Shown here piece after piece: positions 10,842-21,800 of a stretch of DNA of 64,000 nucleotides (the stretch's first letter is position 1; every line of letters starts with the position of its first letter). A model generated the notes under the pieces. That model saw only the letters and a program-made list of their open reading frames with translations. It ran no database searches and was not told the origin of the DNA. The stretch is from Saccharum officinarum (taxonomy: Eukaryota; Streptophyta; Magnoliopsida; Poales; Poaceae). The position numbers and the translations under genes are program-made. Where the stretch lies: NCBI GenBank assembly GCA_020631735.1, contig CM036225.1:67444662-67508661 (forward strand), read 5' to 3'.

Positions 10842-13400
10842 TGAAAGGTCCTTGTTTGGTTTTGGTAATTGAGTGACAACTTAGGTGGACTAATATGTGG
10901 TTATGTGAGATACACAGGAGATTAGTCCACATGTGATGGTGTCATGAAGGAGCTCATTGCATATGAGACATGACATGGAGTCATGTGACCAAGATGGAGA
11001 AGATCAAGATGAGGCTTGGCTCGAAGGACCGGTTGTGAAGGTGAAGGGCAAGTTGAGGCTTCGAAGCGAAGGACCATGTGATGGTGAAGCTTGGGCAAGA
11101 CTTGGCGCCGACGGACCAATGCAACGGTGAAGAGCAAGTGAGGTCAAGATCGATGAACCAATACGGTCACGTGATGATATGAAGTGAATCATATCATTTG
11201 GTGATTGGTTGGTGCATGTGTTGCATCAACGTCAGAGGAGATGGAGTGGAATGCGCAAGGCAAAGGTATAACCTAGGGCATTTCCATTTCACCGGTCATA
11301 GGTGTGTAGAGAAGTTTATGACCGGGTTTAGGATAGATGGCCGTACTATCAAGAGGGGCAAACTTGTTTGCATATCGGTCATCTAGTGCCACTTGAGCGA
11401 TCTAACTGTGCATACGTGTTAGGATCGAGTGGCGAGGCAAGTTGAGTGCCTAACTCCTTTGAAAATGATTATGAAAATGCTAACACACAAGCACATGGAG
11501 ATGTACACTTGATGGTGTTGGCACATTTGCAAAGGTGGCGTTGGTCGCGCTGTGGTTTGCGGGTATAGAGAGGTTTGGGTTCCTCTCTACCTCCCGCCGA
11601 GCGTGCGAGCGCGGGATTCAGGCGATTTCGGGGAAATGAAATGCCTATATTCCATTGCGCCGGAAGTCGGAAAAGAAACGGAGGCGAACGCGGTCACAGA
11701 GGTGACCGGACGCAGCACCGGACGCTGCACCGGACGCTGCACCGGACGCGGTCACTGTGGACCGGCGCGTCCGGTCAGTGCAGCGCGGGCGTCAGGCGCG
11801 CGAGCTAGGGTTTGGCACCGGCGCGTCCGGTGACCCACGGGACCGGCGCGTCCGGTCTGGCGAACAGCGAGTCACGTAGTCTTCGGACGCGGTGCGCGTC
11901 CGGTGTCACACCATCGGACGCGTCCGGTGGTCCAGGGTGCTTACTGGACTCGCACCGGACGCGGTTACTGTGGCGTCCGGTGGTTGCGAGGAGCGCGTCC
12001 GGTGTTGTCTTCGCGGGCGCGGGTACTGTGCGCACCGGCGCGTCCGGTGGTTGCTTCGCGGGCGCGGGTGCTGTGCGCACCGGCGCGTCCGGTGGTTCGC
12101 AGCAGCGCGTCCGGTGGGTCGTTTGACCGTTGGCACGCAGTGACCGTTGGAGGATCTAACGGACGAATTTGAAATTCGGAGGACACGCGGATGTCGGAGG
12201 GGCACCGGACGCGGTTGAGCGCGTCCGGTGAGTTACCACCGGCGCGTCCGGTGCTCCCGCGGAAAAACGGTCAAGTGGGGTAACGGCTCTATTTGACCGT
12301 GGGGTTATAAATAGACCTTGTGGCCGGCTGTGGCCGGTAGCTGAGCACACTTTAGCCTTGGTGGCTTGTGTGGTAGTGCTTGGGAGCCCTCTAACTCACT
12401 CATGCTTGATAGTGTTCATCGGATCGAGTGAGAGAGCGATTCTAGTGCGATTGCATCGTGAGGTTGCATCGAGTGGCACTAGGTGTTCGTGTTGCAAGCC
12501 GGTAGTGCTTGTTACTCTTGGAGGTTGCCACCTCCTAGACGGCTTGGTGGCTTGTGGCTCCGACGAAGCTCGCAAGAAGATTGTGCGAGGCTCCGGAGAA
12601 GCTTTGTGAGGGGGATTGTGCTCACCCGCGGGGATCGCGAAGAGCAACTCTAGTTGAGCGTGTCATTGAGTTACCTCACTTGAGAGTGGAGTCTTGCGGT
12701 GCCTTGCGGGGCGTGCCTTGAGGGGTAAGTGACTTGAGGGTCACACCGAGGAACCATCCTAGTGTTGGTCGACACAACGGGGACGTAGCTTGGTGGCGAC
12801 CAAGTGAACCTCGGGAGAAAATCACCGTGTCAACATTGTCTACTCTTCTCGGTGGTTTGCCTTCGTGCAACACAAGCTTGTATTTACTTTCATATATACT
12901 TGTGCTTGTGTAGTTGCTCTCTTAACTAGTTTGCTTGTGTAGCTTGCTAGTTGTCTTCTTGCTTGTGTAGCTAGAAGCTTCCCTTTGCGTGACTAATTTG
13001 GTTTGTGTAACCTTGTTAGTCACATTGCTTAGTTTGTGTAGCTAAGTAGTTTGCGCTCTCTAATTTGGCTTGTGTAGCCTTGTTATTGAGCATTGCTAGT
13101 GAGCTTAGGCTTTGTGCGCTTTGCTTACTAGAATTGTGTAGTAGCTCCCTCTTGCTTGCAAAGTACTAGTGCATAGGTTTGTGTGACCTTGCTCTAGAAT
13201 TGATTAGGTGAGCTCTTGGTAAGCTTAGCACCTTAGTTGCTTAATTAGGATCTTTGCAAGGTGCTAGAGAACTTAGATAGAGGGGTGTAGTCTTGGCTAG
13301 ACCGTTAAGTTTAATTCCGCATTTGTTTCGGTTAGCCAACGTGTTTAAGTTTTAGAAAGGACTATTCACCCCCCCTCTAGTCCGCCATCTCGACCTTACA
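10842..13400 (+). repeat. 3' LTR of the nested Sirevirus-like element
   Basis: A full-length direct repeat of 2868-5427, one base shorter (near 12626). It ends TTACA and is followed by the target duplication ATGGT (13401-13405). Confidence 0.95.
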
Positions 13401-13405
13401 ATGGT

Positions 13406-14310
13406 GCCCTTCAGGTTTGTCAAGAACTCAAAAGCGCAAACTCCAGCGTGCTCGTTGCAAGAAGTTCAAGGAAGAAAGTCTAACAAAGATGGGAAATCAA
13501 ATTTTCAACAAGGATCCAATTTTCCCACAATCAAGCAAGAAAGTGCTAGCTGCCTGCTCAAAGTCGTCTGAGCTGACTCCTGAGTCGGCTGAGCCGACTC
13601 CTGTGTTGGCTGAGCCGACTCCCCCTGTCTTTGCTGCCCTGGCTGACCCCAAGTCGGCTAAGCCGACTTTCTCAAGCCCGGGTGCCTCTGGGGTATCTCC
13701 AGTTGATTTAGTTTCTGCTATTCTTGACCTGGTCCCTGTTGATGTTGAAAAACTTTCTGGAGGTCAAGCTATTTTCAAGAAGCCAGCAGACCACATGAAT
13801 CACCTCAAGCCATTGCATGTGAAGGGGTACATTAATGGCAAACTGGTCAACAACATGTTGGTGGATAGCGGGGCTAGTGTGAATCTAATGCCATATTCGC
13901 TTTATAAGAAGCTTGACGGATCTGATGAGGAGTTAATTAAAACTAAGAGGACGGTCAAAGGTATTCGAAGCAGAAAACCTATTCAGGCCAGGGGACTTGC
14001 TTTGATGAAGCTTACTATTGGGAGCAAAACATTGGCCACTGTCTTCTTTATTGCTGCAGAGGTGCAAGGGAGCTACAGTTTGATTCTTGGGCGTGAATGG
14101 ATTCATGTCAATACATGTGTGCCTTCTAGCTTGCACCGGTTCCTCATTCAGTGGGTAGATGATGAAGTTGAGATCGTCTATGCAGACTCATCGGCCTATG
14201 CCATGGCTGATGCCTCTTTGCTTGGGGGGCATGATGATATGATTTGCTTGTCAGGGAGAAACCTTGCTGGTTTTGAGTCAATAGAGGATGCTTTGTTTCC
14301 GTTTCTCTAG
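13406..14310 (+). pseudogene. Protease (retropepsin) segment of the outer Ty3 element
   Basis: The outer element's frame resumes just after the target duplication with a basic stretch (SRTQKRKLQRAR) that usually joins gag to protease in grass Ty3 elements; the nested insertion cut the frame in front of it. The aspartic protease core begins near 13855 with the catalytic VDSGASVNLMPYSLYKKL and ends near the ILGREW motif at about 14090. The frame stays open to 14310 (297 aa from 13417). A Ser/Pro spacer between them carries repeated TCGGCTGAGCCGACT units. No reverse transcriptase follows. Confidence 0.85.
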
Positions 14311-14499
14311 AGCCGATCGGTGATCGGCTCCATATCATCATGTAGTGAAAATTCTATTTAGATAAGGGACTGCGTCGGCCAACCCATGTGAGCAAATTGG
14401 CATTGGGTTTGGCATTAGACCACGACCGATGTATGCAGGATGAAATTTAGAAGCCGATTATAAATAAGTTAATCGTGCTATTCAAGAATTCTCTATCAA

Positions 14500-15300
14500 C
14501 CATCGGTTCTTCGTGCATCTAGGAGTGAAGCTCCATTCACATTATATATTATTGCCGAAGAGGATGTATCAGTGTTGTATTGACTCAAGAAGACAAAAGG
14601 AAAGGATATGCTATCATCCATGTTGGTTGATGTCTTCTTGATCTTAAGAAAGCTATGCCCATGCTTTAAATAATGCTTAGCATTTGTACTATGCATGTGC
14701 TGAATTGAAACATTAGTTGATTTAGTACACGCGTGATGGCTTGCCAGGCCGATGTAATAAAGCACATGTTATATCGGCCAATTCTTCGTGGAAGGATAGG
14801 TGAATGGGCATACACACTAATTGACTGTGATTTGGCTCTTGAGCCATTGAGTATTTTGAAAGGTCAAATTCTTGTCAATTAGATTGTTGAGCATGAAATT
14901 GATTTAGGAGATGAGATCAATTACCTGTTTTCTACCCCATGGAGGCTTTATTTTGATTGAGGCTTTATTTTGATTAATCGGCTTGCAAAAAGGGCCAAGG
15001 TGTTGGCATAGTCATTATCTCTCACAATGTGCTGTTTAAGATACCAAGCCAATTAAAAACACATTTGCACCAACATTCAAGCTGAATGTGAAGTTCTTTT
15101 ATTCGATTTGGAAATATTGCATTCCATAGAGGTGAAACATGTTAAGGCCTTTTGGTGATTCCTTGCTGGTGGTATAGCAAGTGGCTAGCAAGTTTCAATG
15201 ATTAAAAGGGGTCACCATTTGATATGCATCTTGATATGTGCCTTGAAATTATTAATATACTTGCTGAATTTTGAATTCAATATGTTCAAGGTATAAGAAT
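14500..15300 (+). pseudogene. Dual RNase H remnants of the outer element
   Basis: Broken frames resemble two RNase H domains. The first (about 14515-14880) ends with phrases like RPILRGRIGEWAYTL and ILKGQILVN, typical of the Ty3 RT-linked RNase H. The second starts near 14935 with PWRLYFD, typical of the additional plant-type RNase H of the Tat clade; a 17-base tandem duplication (GAGGCTTTATTTTGATT) breaks it at once. Stops and shifts are frequent. The reverse transcriptase that should precede the first domain is gone. Confidence 0.6.
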
Positions 15301-15414
15301 TGTAAAGCCAACATGTTAGCTCAATAAGCATCTGGCTATGACATCGGTGGGCGTAATTTTTATGTTCAAGAAAAGCCGATGCATAAAAATTTAGAATCTT
15401 CCCGTGCAGGTATA

Positions 15415-15555
15415 GATGAGTCGGCTAAGCCGACTGCTCTAGTTAGTTTAGCCAACACCCTGATGGATGCTAGCCAGTCGGCTAAGCTGACTTCCCCTGT
15501 GCAGTAGCCTAGTCGGCTAAGCCGACTGGCCCATTCGGCTTAGCCGACTTACCTG
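15415..15555. repeat. Cluster of AGTCGGCTNAGCCGACT palindromes
   Basis: Four perfect or near-perfect 17-bp palindromes AGTCGGCTNAGCCGACT lie in 140 bases between RNase H and integrase. Related units occur at 13575-13670 and, as GGCCGAC...GTCGGCC, at about 2308-2330. Confidence 0.75.
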
Positions 15556-16742
15556 TGGCCAACCCGGCCAATCTGTCCGTGAAACTTTCAAATCGGCCCA
15601 GCAGAACTTCTAGTGATGTTGGGGCTGATTTATATGATTGGGGGACTCCCTTGTTGGCATATTTACGTGATCCAAGAGTTAAAGTTTATAAGAGTGTTCG
15701 GCGGAGTGCTTTCAAATATGTGCTGCATAGTGATGAGCTCTATCGGAGAACCGCTGAGGACTTACTATTAAAGTGCTTGTATTTTGATCAAGCAAGAGTG
15801 GCTATGGGAGAGTCCATGAAGGTATTTATGGTACGCATCAATCGGCTTCGAAGATGAAGTGGTTGTTGCATAGAGCTGGTTTTTATTGGCCTACCATGAT
15901 GGCCGATTGTTTTCGATACTACAAAGGTTGTGAAGAGTGCCAAAGGTTTAGGAATGTTCAGCTTGTGCCTGCTGATATGCTTCATCCTATCATTAAGCCT
16001 TGGCCTTTTCGTGGTTGGGGGCTAGATTTTATTGGTCAAATTCGTCCCTTATCTTCCAAAGGACACCAGTTTGTATTGGTTGCTACATATTACTTCACTA
16101 AGTGGACGAGGCAGTTCCTTTGAAGAATATGACACACAAGGAGGTTATTGAGTTCATCAATGAGCATGTCATTCATAGATTCGGCATACCCCAAACGTTA
16201 ACTACAGATCAAGGGACATCATTTATGTCCAAGGAAGTGAGGGACTTTGCCGAATTATATAAGATCAAGTTGCTCAAATCATCTCCATATTATGCTCAAG
16301 CTAATGGCCAAGCTGAGTCTAGTAATAAGACTTTGATCAAGCTTATCAAGAAAAAATTGAGAAGAATCCAAGAAGGTGGCATGAAGTATTGTCTGAAGCT
16401 CTATGGGCACATCTCATTTCAAGGCATGATGTTACAAAAGTTACTCCTTTTGAGCTATTATATGGTCAAGAGGCCGTGTTGCCCGTCGAAATGAATTTGG
16501 ATGCATACAGGCTTGTTAAACAAAATGATCTATCAGCTGTTGTGTATCATGATCTAATGATGGATAATATTGATGAGGTGATTGATGTGAGATTAAAGGC
16601 TCTCAAGAAAATAGAGAAAGATAAAGTTCGAGTTGCCAAAGCATATAACAAGAAAGTCAAAAGCAAATCATTCCAAATGGGTGAATTAGTATGGAAAACT
16701 ATATTACCTATTGGGACGAAGAGCAATCAGTTTGGCAAGTAA
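15555..16742 (+). pseudogene. Integrase of the outer Ty3 element, frameshifted
   Basis: Four overlapping pieces in changing frames. 15555-15857 has the N-terminal linker (WGTPLLAYLRDP, ELYRRTAEDLLLKCL). 15854-16123 has the second half of the zinc finger (CEECQRF) and the first catalytic Asp (GWGLDFIG). 16102-16494 has the second Asp (LTTDQGTSF) and the Glu (NGQAESSNKTL). 16389-16742 has the C-terminal part (TPFELLYGQEAVLP). DD35E residues remain, but shifts near 15825, 16105 and 16395 prevent an intact protein. Confidence 0.85.
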
Positions 16743-17067
16743 ATTAGGATGGTCCTTATAAAGTGATCAAAGTCATGAGCGGTAATTCTTATTTGCTAGA
16801 GACATTGTAAGGTGAACGTCTCAAAGTAGCATTCAACGGGAGATACTTGAAAAGGTATTTTCTAAGTGTTTGGCAAGAAGCCTAAGTGCTCTCCAAACAA
16901 TGGCCGATACATGTATCACCCTTAGAACAAAAATGGCCGATGTATACAACGCCCTTAGTCACCATGCAGCCGATGAGATGGGTATCGTTACTGTTTGGTT
17001 TAATTATGTTTGTTTGATCAAGTGTTTTCAGGTTCATGCATCATAAACCTGAAAACAGGGGGACATA
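16743..17067 (+). other. 3' untranslated part of the outer element with PPT-like end
   Basis: No ORF of note. It ends in a purine-rich AAAACAGGGGGACA (about 17053-17065) just before the 3' LTR, the likely polypurine tract. An imperfect inverted repeat (CAGGTTCATG...CATAAACCTG) lies at about 17029-17050. Confidence 0.5.
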
Positions 17068-17980
17068 TGTTGATAAACAAAAATGTTCATTTTGTGAAGT
17101 TATCAAAATGTGTAACGGTCTTCATCATTGTGTTTCTCTCGTCGAGGTGGTCAAAAAACATATATGGAACGTCCAATTTAGAGTCCGGATGAGAGAGTTA
17201 TGCCTCCGAGAAAATGTATGAACTACCGGTCCAAGATCACCGGTACTACCGGTCCGAGAAGGTTTGGCGCAGATATGAACTACCGGTACTACCAGTCCGA
17301 GACTGGTACTACTGATAGATGGTGGTAGGTGGCGCAGTTTGGCGTGAAAATAAACTACCGGTACTAACGATCCTTGACTGGTACTACTGGTAGGGACCGA
17401 TACTACCGGTGAAGCCTGACCGGAAGTACCGGTAGGTGTTTATTCTGAATCTGACTTTTAGATTTTGAACCGATTTGTTTTTAGATCGTTTTTGGACCTG
17501 AAAAACTTGAAAAATAAGCCTTGGAGAGGTTTCCTACAGGAACAAGACCAACCCTCTATATATATGAGAGGATCATGGCCGATTGAGTTCCCATCTATCC
17601 AATCGACACAAAAATACAACAAATCAATCTACTACCTCTTTTTACCCTTTCTTCCCCTCTACCTCTTCTCCTCGTTCTTCGTTGGTGCTGCATGGCTGGA
17701 GGATCGACGACAATGACGCTCTAGAGCGGTCAGGCTGGCTAGGGCAGCCCATAGACGCCGCACGCCCCGACGGGTCCCTCCCGGGCGTGTGGGGTTTCGG
17801 GTCTTAAGAGACCTCGCCGGTGTGTCCTGCGTATCGTGCTCCTGGCGAGGCTCCTCCGGCGACGTGTCCTGCGTATCGCGCTCATCGCTGGAGGCACAAG
17901 GTCTAGGTGTGGATATCCCCTAGACGCCGGCCGATCTCTAAATTGGCTAGGCCCTACGTGTGTGACCTAATTAAGGGTCA
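17068..17980 (+). repeat. 3' LTR of the outer Ty3 element
   Basis: A diverged direct copy of 93-963 with the same ACCGGT repeats, a TATA-like run at 17557-17564 and the same CCCGACGGG-rich 3' part. A short extra stretch near 17840-17870 makes it longer than the 5' LTR. It ends GTCA. Confidence 0.85.
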
Positions 17981-18938
17981 ATACCATGCCATCGGTTCTA
18001 GGCCGTGGTCACCCGCCACTCCGGCCTAGGCCTAGAGGAGACTGGAGAGTGGGCCCTGCCCTGTGACACGGCGAGGATCTGCGGCCGAACCTGTCTCATG
18101 GTCCTATGCATGGATGATCGTAATAAGTTTATCATTTTCAGACGGGGCCGCGGATTTGAGCGTGCAGTGCAGATGGTGGCATGCATCCCATTCCCATGTG
18201 CGTGGTGCAGTGCAAGTGCAATGATGAATAATGCGTTCAGAGATGGGTGGATGGGATGAAATCAGGCAGGCAGGTCTTCTTGGCCACGCCATATGTATAT
18301 CATATCATCACTATCAGTGAGTGGTGCCGGAGATAGACGACGACGTTGCATGCTGGACCCTCCGGCTGACCCAGTCAGTCACACAAAATTACAAGTGGCG
18401 AGGATGATAGAGATAGATCACTAACTGCATCCATTCCAGCACTGGATGCCATATAGCTAGTATATGTATGGAATATGCATCACTGTGTGTATGCAGAAAA
18501 GAGCTAAGCTTCTGTCGGAAACGACGCAAGAAAGAATCTGATCTGTAGCAGCGATTAGGCAACGTGGTCATCTCCGGCGGCGGCGGCGGTCCCTAGCTAG
18601 CTCCGGCCTCCTTCTACCTACTAGGTACGCGGCACGCCACGCCATCGCCGCCATTCTTGTATTGGGACCGACGATATGATGCTGCTGAGGGTAGGGTGAT
18701 GGCGATGGATGCAGCATGTATGCTCGTATGTACTATGTAGCAAAGCTGTATGTTTCGCCATGGGCTTGCAAAAGCAGAGATGGAGTCCACCTAGTATGAG
18801 ACGAAGGCCCCGCCCGCTCGCTCTGTTCCCGGGACACCACGTTCTAGCTAGGCAGATCGCCTGTCTGGACCAAAATAAAATCCATCCACCAAATTAAAAT
18901 TGCAGTATTAATTATTTCAATGGATATATATATATATG
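17981..18938. other. Intergenic DNA of unknown origin
   Basis: No coding frame or transposon terminus was recognised. A CGG-rich stretch (about 18570-18590) and many short GCATGCAT-type elements resemble grass promoter or 3'UTR DNA. Confidence 0.4.
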
Positions 18939-19028
18939 GTTGCCTGGCCTTGACCTTAGAGCCTATACTATATATGCATCATATTCATATATACATGGAC
19001 CTCCACATTATACATGTAGACGAGTCTA
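18939..19028 (+). promoter_or_regulatory. Fragment of a DUF707-type promoter, cut off by the CACTA insertion
   Basis: About 90 bases (GCCTGGCCTTGACC ... GAGTCTAGTA) match, in reverse orientation, the far-upstream region of the DUF707 gene at about 40605-40695. The homology continues beyond the CACTA element at about 29361, showing where that element inserted. Confidence 0.65.
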
Positions 19029-19044
19029 GTAGAGAAGCAAAATT

Positions 19045-19420
19045 TGCCGAGTGCCTCGGCAAAGCCAGCCTTTGCCGAGTGTTGCACTCTGCAGCACTCA
19101 ACAAACCTGGCCTTTGCCGAGTGCCACAGGGTGCACGACACTTGGCAAAGGGGCACACTCGGCAAAGACCTTCTTTGCAGTGCAACACTCGGCAAAGAAG
19201 GCACTCGGAAAAAAATGCCACTTAACGGCCCGGCCAACCCACGACGTCAAAATTCAAAAAAAATTGCCGAGTGCCTTGCTTGACACTCGGCAAAGAAGCA
19301 TGCTTTGCCGAGTACCAAGCCTTAGCACTCGGCAAAGAAGCCTGCTTTGCCGAGTGCCACTGCCTCGCACTCGGCAAAGCACCTCTTTGCCGAGTGTCAT
19401 GCAAGGCACTCGGCAAAGAT
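19045..19420. repeat. Left subterminal repeats of the CACTA element
   Basis: About a dozen TTTGCCGAGTG or CACTCGGCAAAG units in both orientations. More follow at 20298-20385 after the palindrome. ORFs here (for example 19051-19431) are repeat translations, not genes. Confidence 0.9.
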
Positions 19421-19429
19421 TTTTTTTTT

Positions 19430-20290
19430 GAATTTTGATTTCAAATTTTTTTCATAGCCCTTATATATTGTATACAAGCACATGTTTCAATTTGGGATTT
19501 TTTATGACTTTGTGCTATATTTGTTGAATTAATTTTGTTTACTTGAATTTTTCTTGAAAAAGTAAATTTGAACTGTAGGTGCATGAAATAATGAAATATA
19601 GTCATTCAAAAAAATAATATTCATGTTGGAGAGTGTATTTTAAGGCCATATCCAGGAACTCACATAAAATGTCGAGCATCTTGTTGACGTAACAAGATGA
19701 ATAACTTGCGGAAAAAGTGTTTTTTAATTATATAAAATGTAAACAAAGTTTGAAAATCACGAAACTTGTCGAGGTGTCATGTCATCGCATGTAGAGGCTA
19801 TGATAAAAAAATTGAGAATGTTTTGAGCAAGTTGTGACGTCGGATGAGAGATGTCTGGGTTTTAGGCATCCGACGTCACAACTCGCTCAAAACAATTCAT
19901 TCTTATTTTTTTTATCAGAGCCTCTACATGCGATGACATGACACCTCGACAAGTTTCATGATTTTCGGACTTCATTTGCATTTTATATAATTAAAAAACA
20001 CTTCTCCTGCAACTGGATGATCATGTTTCGTGAAGAACATGTTCGAAATTTCACATGTGTCGCTGCATACGGCCTCGAAATACACTTAGAAACATGAATA
20101 TCATTTTTCGAATCGCCAAATTCCGATATTTCATGCACCTGCAGTTCAAATTTACTTTTTCAAGAAAAATGCAAGTAAACATAAAAAATTTAAAATATAT
20201 ACCAAAATGTCATATAAAAGTTATAAATTATAACATGTTGTTCAAGATAGTGTATGAAACTCAAAGAAAAAATTTGGATGCTAAAATAGA
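19430..20290. repeat. Long inverted repeat (foldback) inside the CACTA left end
   Basis: Two arms of about 410 bases (roughly 19438-19846 and 19867-20283) are reverse complements around a 20-base loop centred at 19856. The inner 20-24 bases pair almost perfectly (GTTGTGACGTCGGATG / CATCCGACGTCACAAC), and homology continues outwards through CGAGGTGTCATGTCATCGCATG and the GTAAATTTGAACTG region with small mismatches. CACTCGGCAAAG and CTTTGCCGAGTG flank it. A transcript would form a long hairpin. Confidence 0.85.
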
Positions 20291-20410
20291 AAAAATATTA
20301 CTTTGCCGAGTGCCGCGTTTGGCACTCGGCAAAGACACCTCTTCGCCGAGTGCCATGCTACCAGCACTCGGCAAAGAATATATGTGTAAAAACAAAGAAT
20401 TTCTTTGGCA

Positions 20411-21050
20411 ATATGGGCCACGGTCGGCTGACTCACTGCCCCACGAACCCTATCTCCCCAACCCACTCCCCACCGCGTGCCGCACGCCCGCGTGCCCTCC
20501 CCACGTGCTCAGCTCGCCGCCGCCGCCACCCGTCCGCACCGCCGGCGAGAGCCCCACAACGTCCCGGCCACCCTTGCCCCCGAGGCCCCCTGGCTCTCCC
20601 CCTTCCCCGTGAGCCCTTGCTAGGAGCTCCGCCGGCGAGAGCCCCGCCACCTCCCGGCCACCCTCGTCCCCGAGGCCCCCCGGCTCTCCCCCTTCCCCGT
20701 GATCCCGCGCCAGGAGACCCGCCGGCGGCCCCGCCAGGAGCTCCGCCGCCGCCCCCGCCAGGCGCTCCGCCGGCAGCCCCTCCAGGAGCTCCGCCAGCGG
20801 CCAGCGGCCCGCGGTCGGCGAGCCCCCCATGCCCCCTGCGCGCTCGCTCGGGCCTGTAGCCCCCGTCGGCAGCTCACCCCGCTACCCCGGAGCGCCACCA
20901 CTGCCCCGGAGCACCGCCACTGCCTCGGAGCACCGCCGCCAGCCCAGAGCGCCGCTGCTGCCCCGGAGAGCCACCACCGCCCTAGACCGCCGCCTTCTCT
21001 TCCCTTCAGTGTGTGGTATACCTGCCCCCTTCTCTTCCCTTAAGTGCAAA
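20411..21050 (+). other. GC-rich, proline-coding leader of the CACTA element
   Basis: A very GC-rich block with CCGCCGGCGAGAGCCCC-type repeats, including a unit of about 91 bases present twice (starting near 20546 and 20637). Long ORFs in several frames are Pro/Ala/Arg repeats and no domain is seen. It may be a captured host exon or 5' leader; base composition is unlike the rest of the element. Confidence 0.5.
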
Positions 21051-21334
21051 ACTGAAGGTGAATATGACCTAATCCAGTAATCCACGAGCAATATTAGTTG
21101 GGATTTTGGAGACCTTTCAACACTAGAGCTTGTATAACTTATGCAAATAGAGAAAGGAAAAAAAAGTTTAGCTGCAGGGATTGGCATTGTCAGCACTAGA
21201 GCTAGGTTTAGGAATTTGTGTGGAAATAAGTGTGATTATCGAGACTTCCTGTTTAGTTGAAGCATACCTATTTGTGCGACACTGATTCATTGATGTTACT
21301 ATCTTTTAAAGCCTAACTAGTATATGCTTATCTA

Positions 21335-21425
21335 TCAGGGCAGTGTTGAGAAGGGAGGAGAAGAAGAAGGGAGGAGAAGGGAGGAGAAGGAGAAGGGAGA
21401 AGGGAGAAGGAGAAGGGAGGAGGAG
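21335..21425. repeat. Purine-rich GGGAGAAGGAGAA tract
   Basis: A run of GGGAGGAGAAGG-type repeats on the + strand, a simple-sequence tract of no evident coding value. Confidence 0.8.
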
Positions 21426-21599
21426 CCTCGAACGCCGGCCATGCCCCTAGTCATTTTCTATCCCCTCACCGTTCATGCACGCTAGCGTCGCCGGCCCTCG
21501 CCATTCATCTCCACCGTCGTCCCCACACCTCGCCGGAGAAGAAGGTGACCCCGGCACTATGTCGGTCGACTCCACCGCCACCTAAGGTATAAAGCATCC

Positions 21600-21800
21600 C
21601 CGGTTGTTGGCCTTCGTGCCTTGTATGTCATTGGCGACCTTCGTTCCTTAAGTGGATGTGTGGGCCTTTGTGCCAGAATTGTGGATGTGTGTCCTTCGTG
21701 CCGTATATGTGTTGTCAGCCATCGAGCTGGCTTCTTTCTTGTAGGTTGTGGAAACCTCCCCATGTAGGGGAGGTTCTGCCGAATTTTTCAACTTATAGTG
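21600..21800 (+). repeat. CACTA internal direct repeat, copy L
   Basis: GGCCTTCGTGCC-type phrases, then TTTCTTGTAGGTTGTGGAAACC and the hairpin CCTCCCCATGTAGGGGAGG, recur at 28250-28410 near the other end of the element in the same orientation and order. Confidence 0.7.

Larger units (their letters stand above)
2868..13400 (+). mobile_element. Young non-autonomous Sirevirus-like Ty1/copia element (gag only), nested
   Basis: Two LTRs of about 2.56 kb (2868-5427 and 10842-13400), both starting TG and ending CA, are flanked by an exact 5-bp target duplication ATGGT at 2863-2867 and 13401-13405. A primer-binding site of initiator-Met type follows the 5' LTR, and a polypurine tract abuts the 3' LTR. 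Between them lies one gag ORF and about 3.4 kb without coding capacity; no protease, integrase, reverse transcriptase or RNase H frame is seen. Long LTRs, a large zinc-knuckle gag and several AGGGGGAG tracts upstream of the 3' LTR are Sirevirus traits. Mobility would need enzymes from an autonomous relative. LTR near-identity indicates very recent insertion. Confidence 0.9.
93..17980 (+). mobile_element. Degenerate Ty3 (Tat-like) LTR retrotransposon, host of a nested element
   Basis: Two diverged LTRs in direct orientation bracket, in order, an extra 5' ORF, an aspartic protease, two RNase H remnants and an integrase, which is Ty3 domain order. Two consecutive RNase H domains and an ORF ahead of gag are known marks of the Tat clade (Ogre/Retand/TatII-III). 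A reverse transcriptase is not visible: protease ends at 14310 and RNase H remnants begin about 14500. The coding frames contain stops and frameshifts, so this copy is dead. It was later split by a 10.5-kb element at 2868-13400. No convincing target duplication was found at the outer ends (a shared ACCA is offset by two bases), so LTR ends are good to a few bases. Confidence 0.85.

Noticed and set aside
19040..19431. ORFs and regular repeats that look CRISPR-like
   Set aside because: The repeats are in both orientations with irregular spacing, match CACTA subterminal motifs, and the genome is plant.
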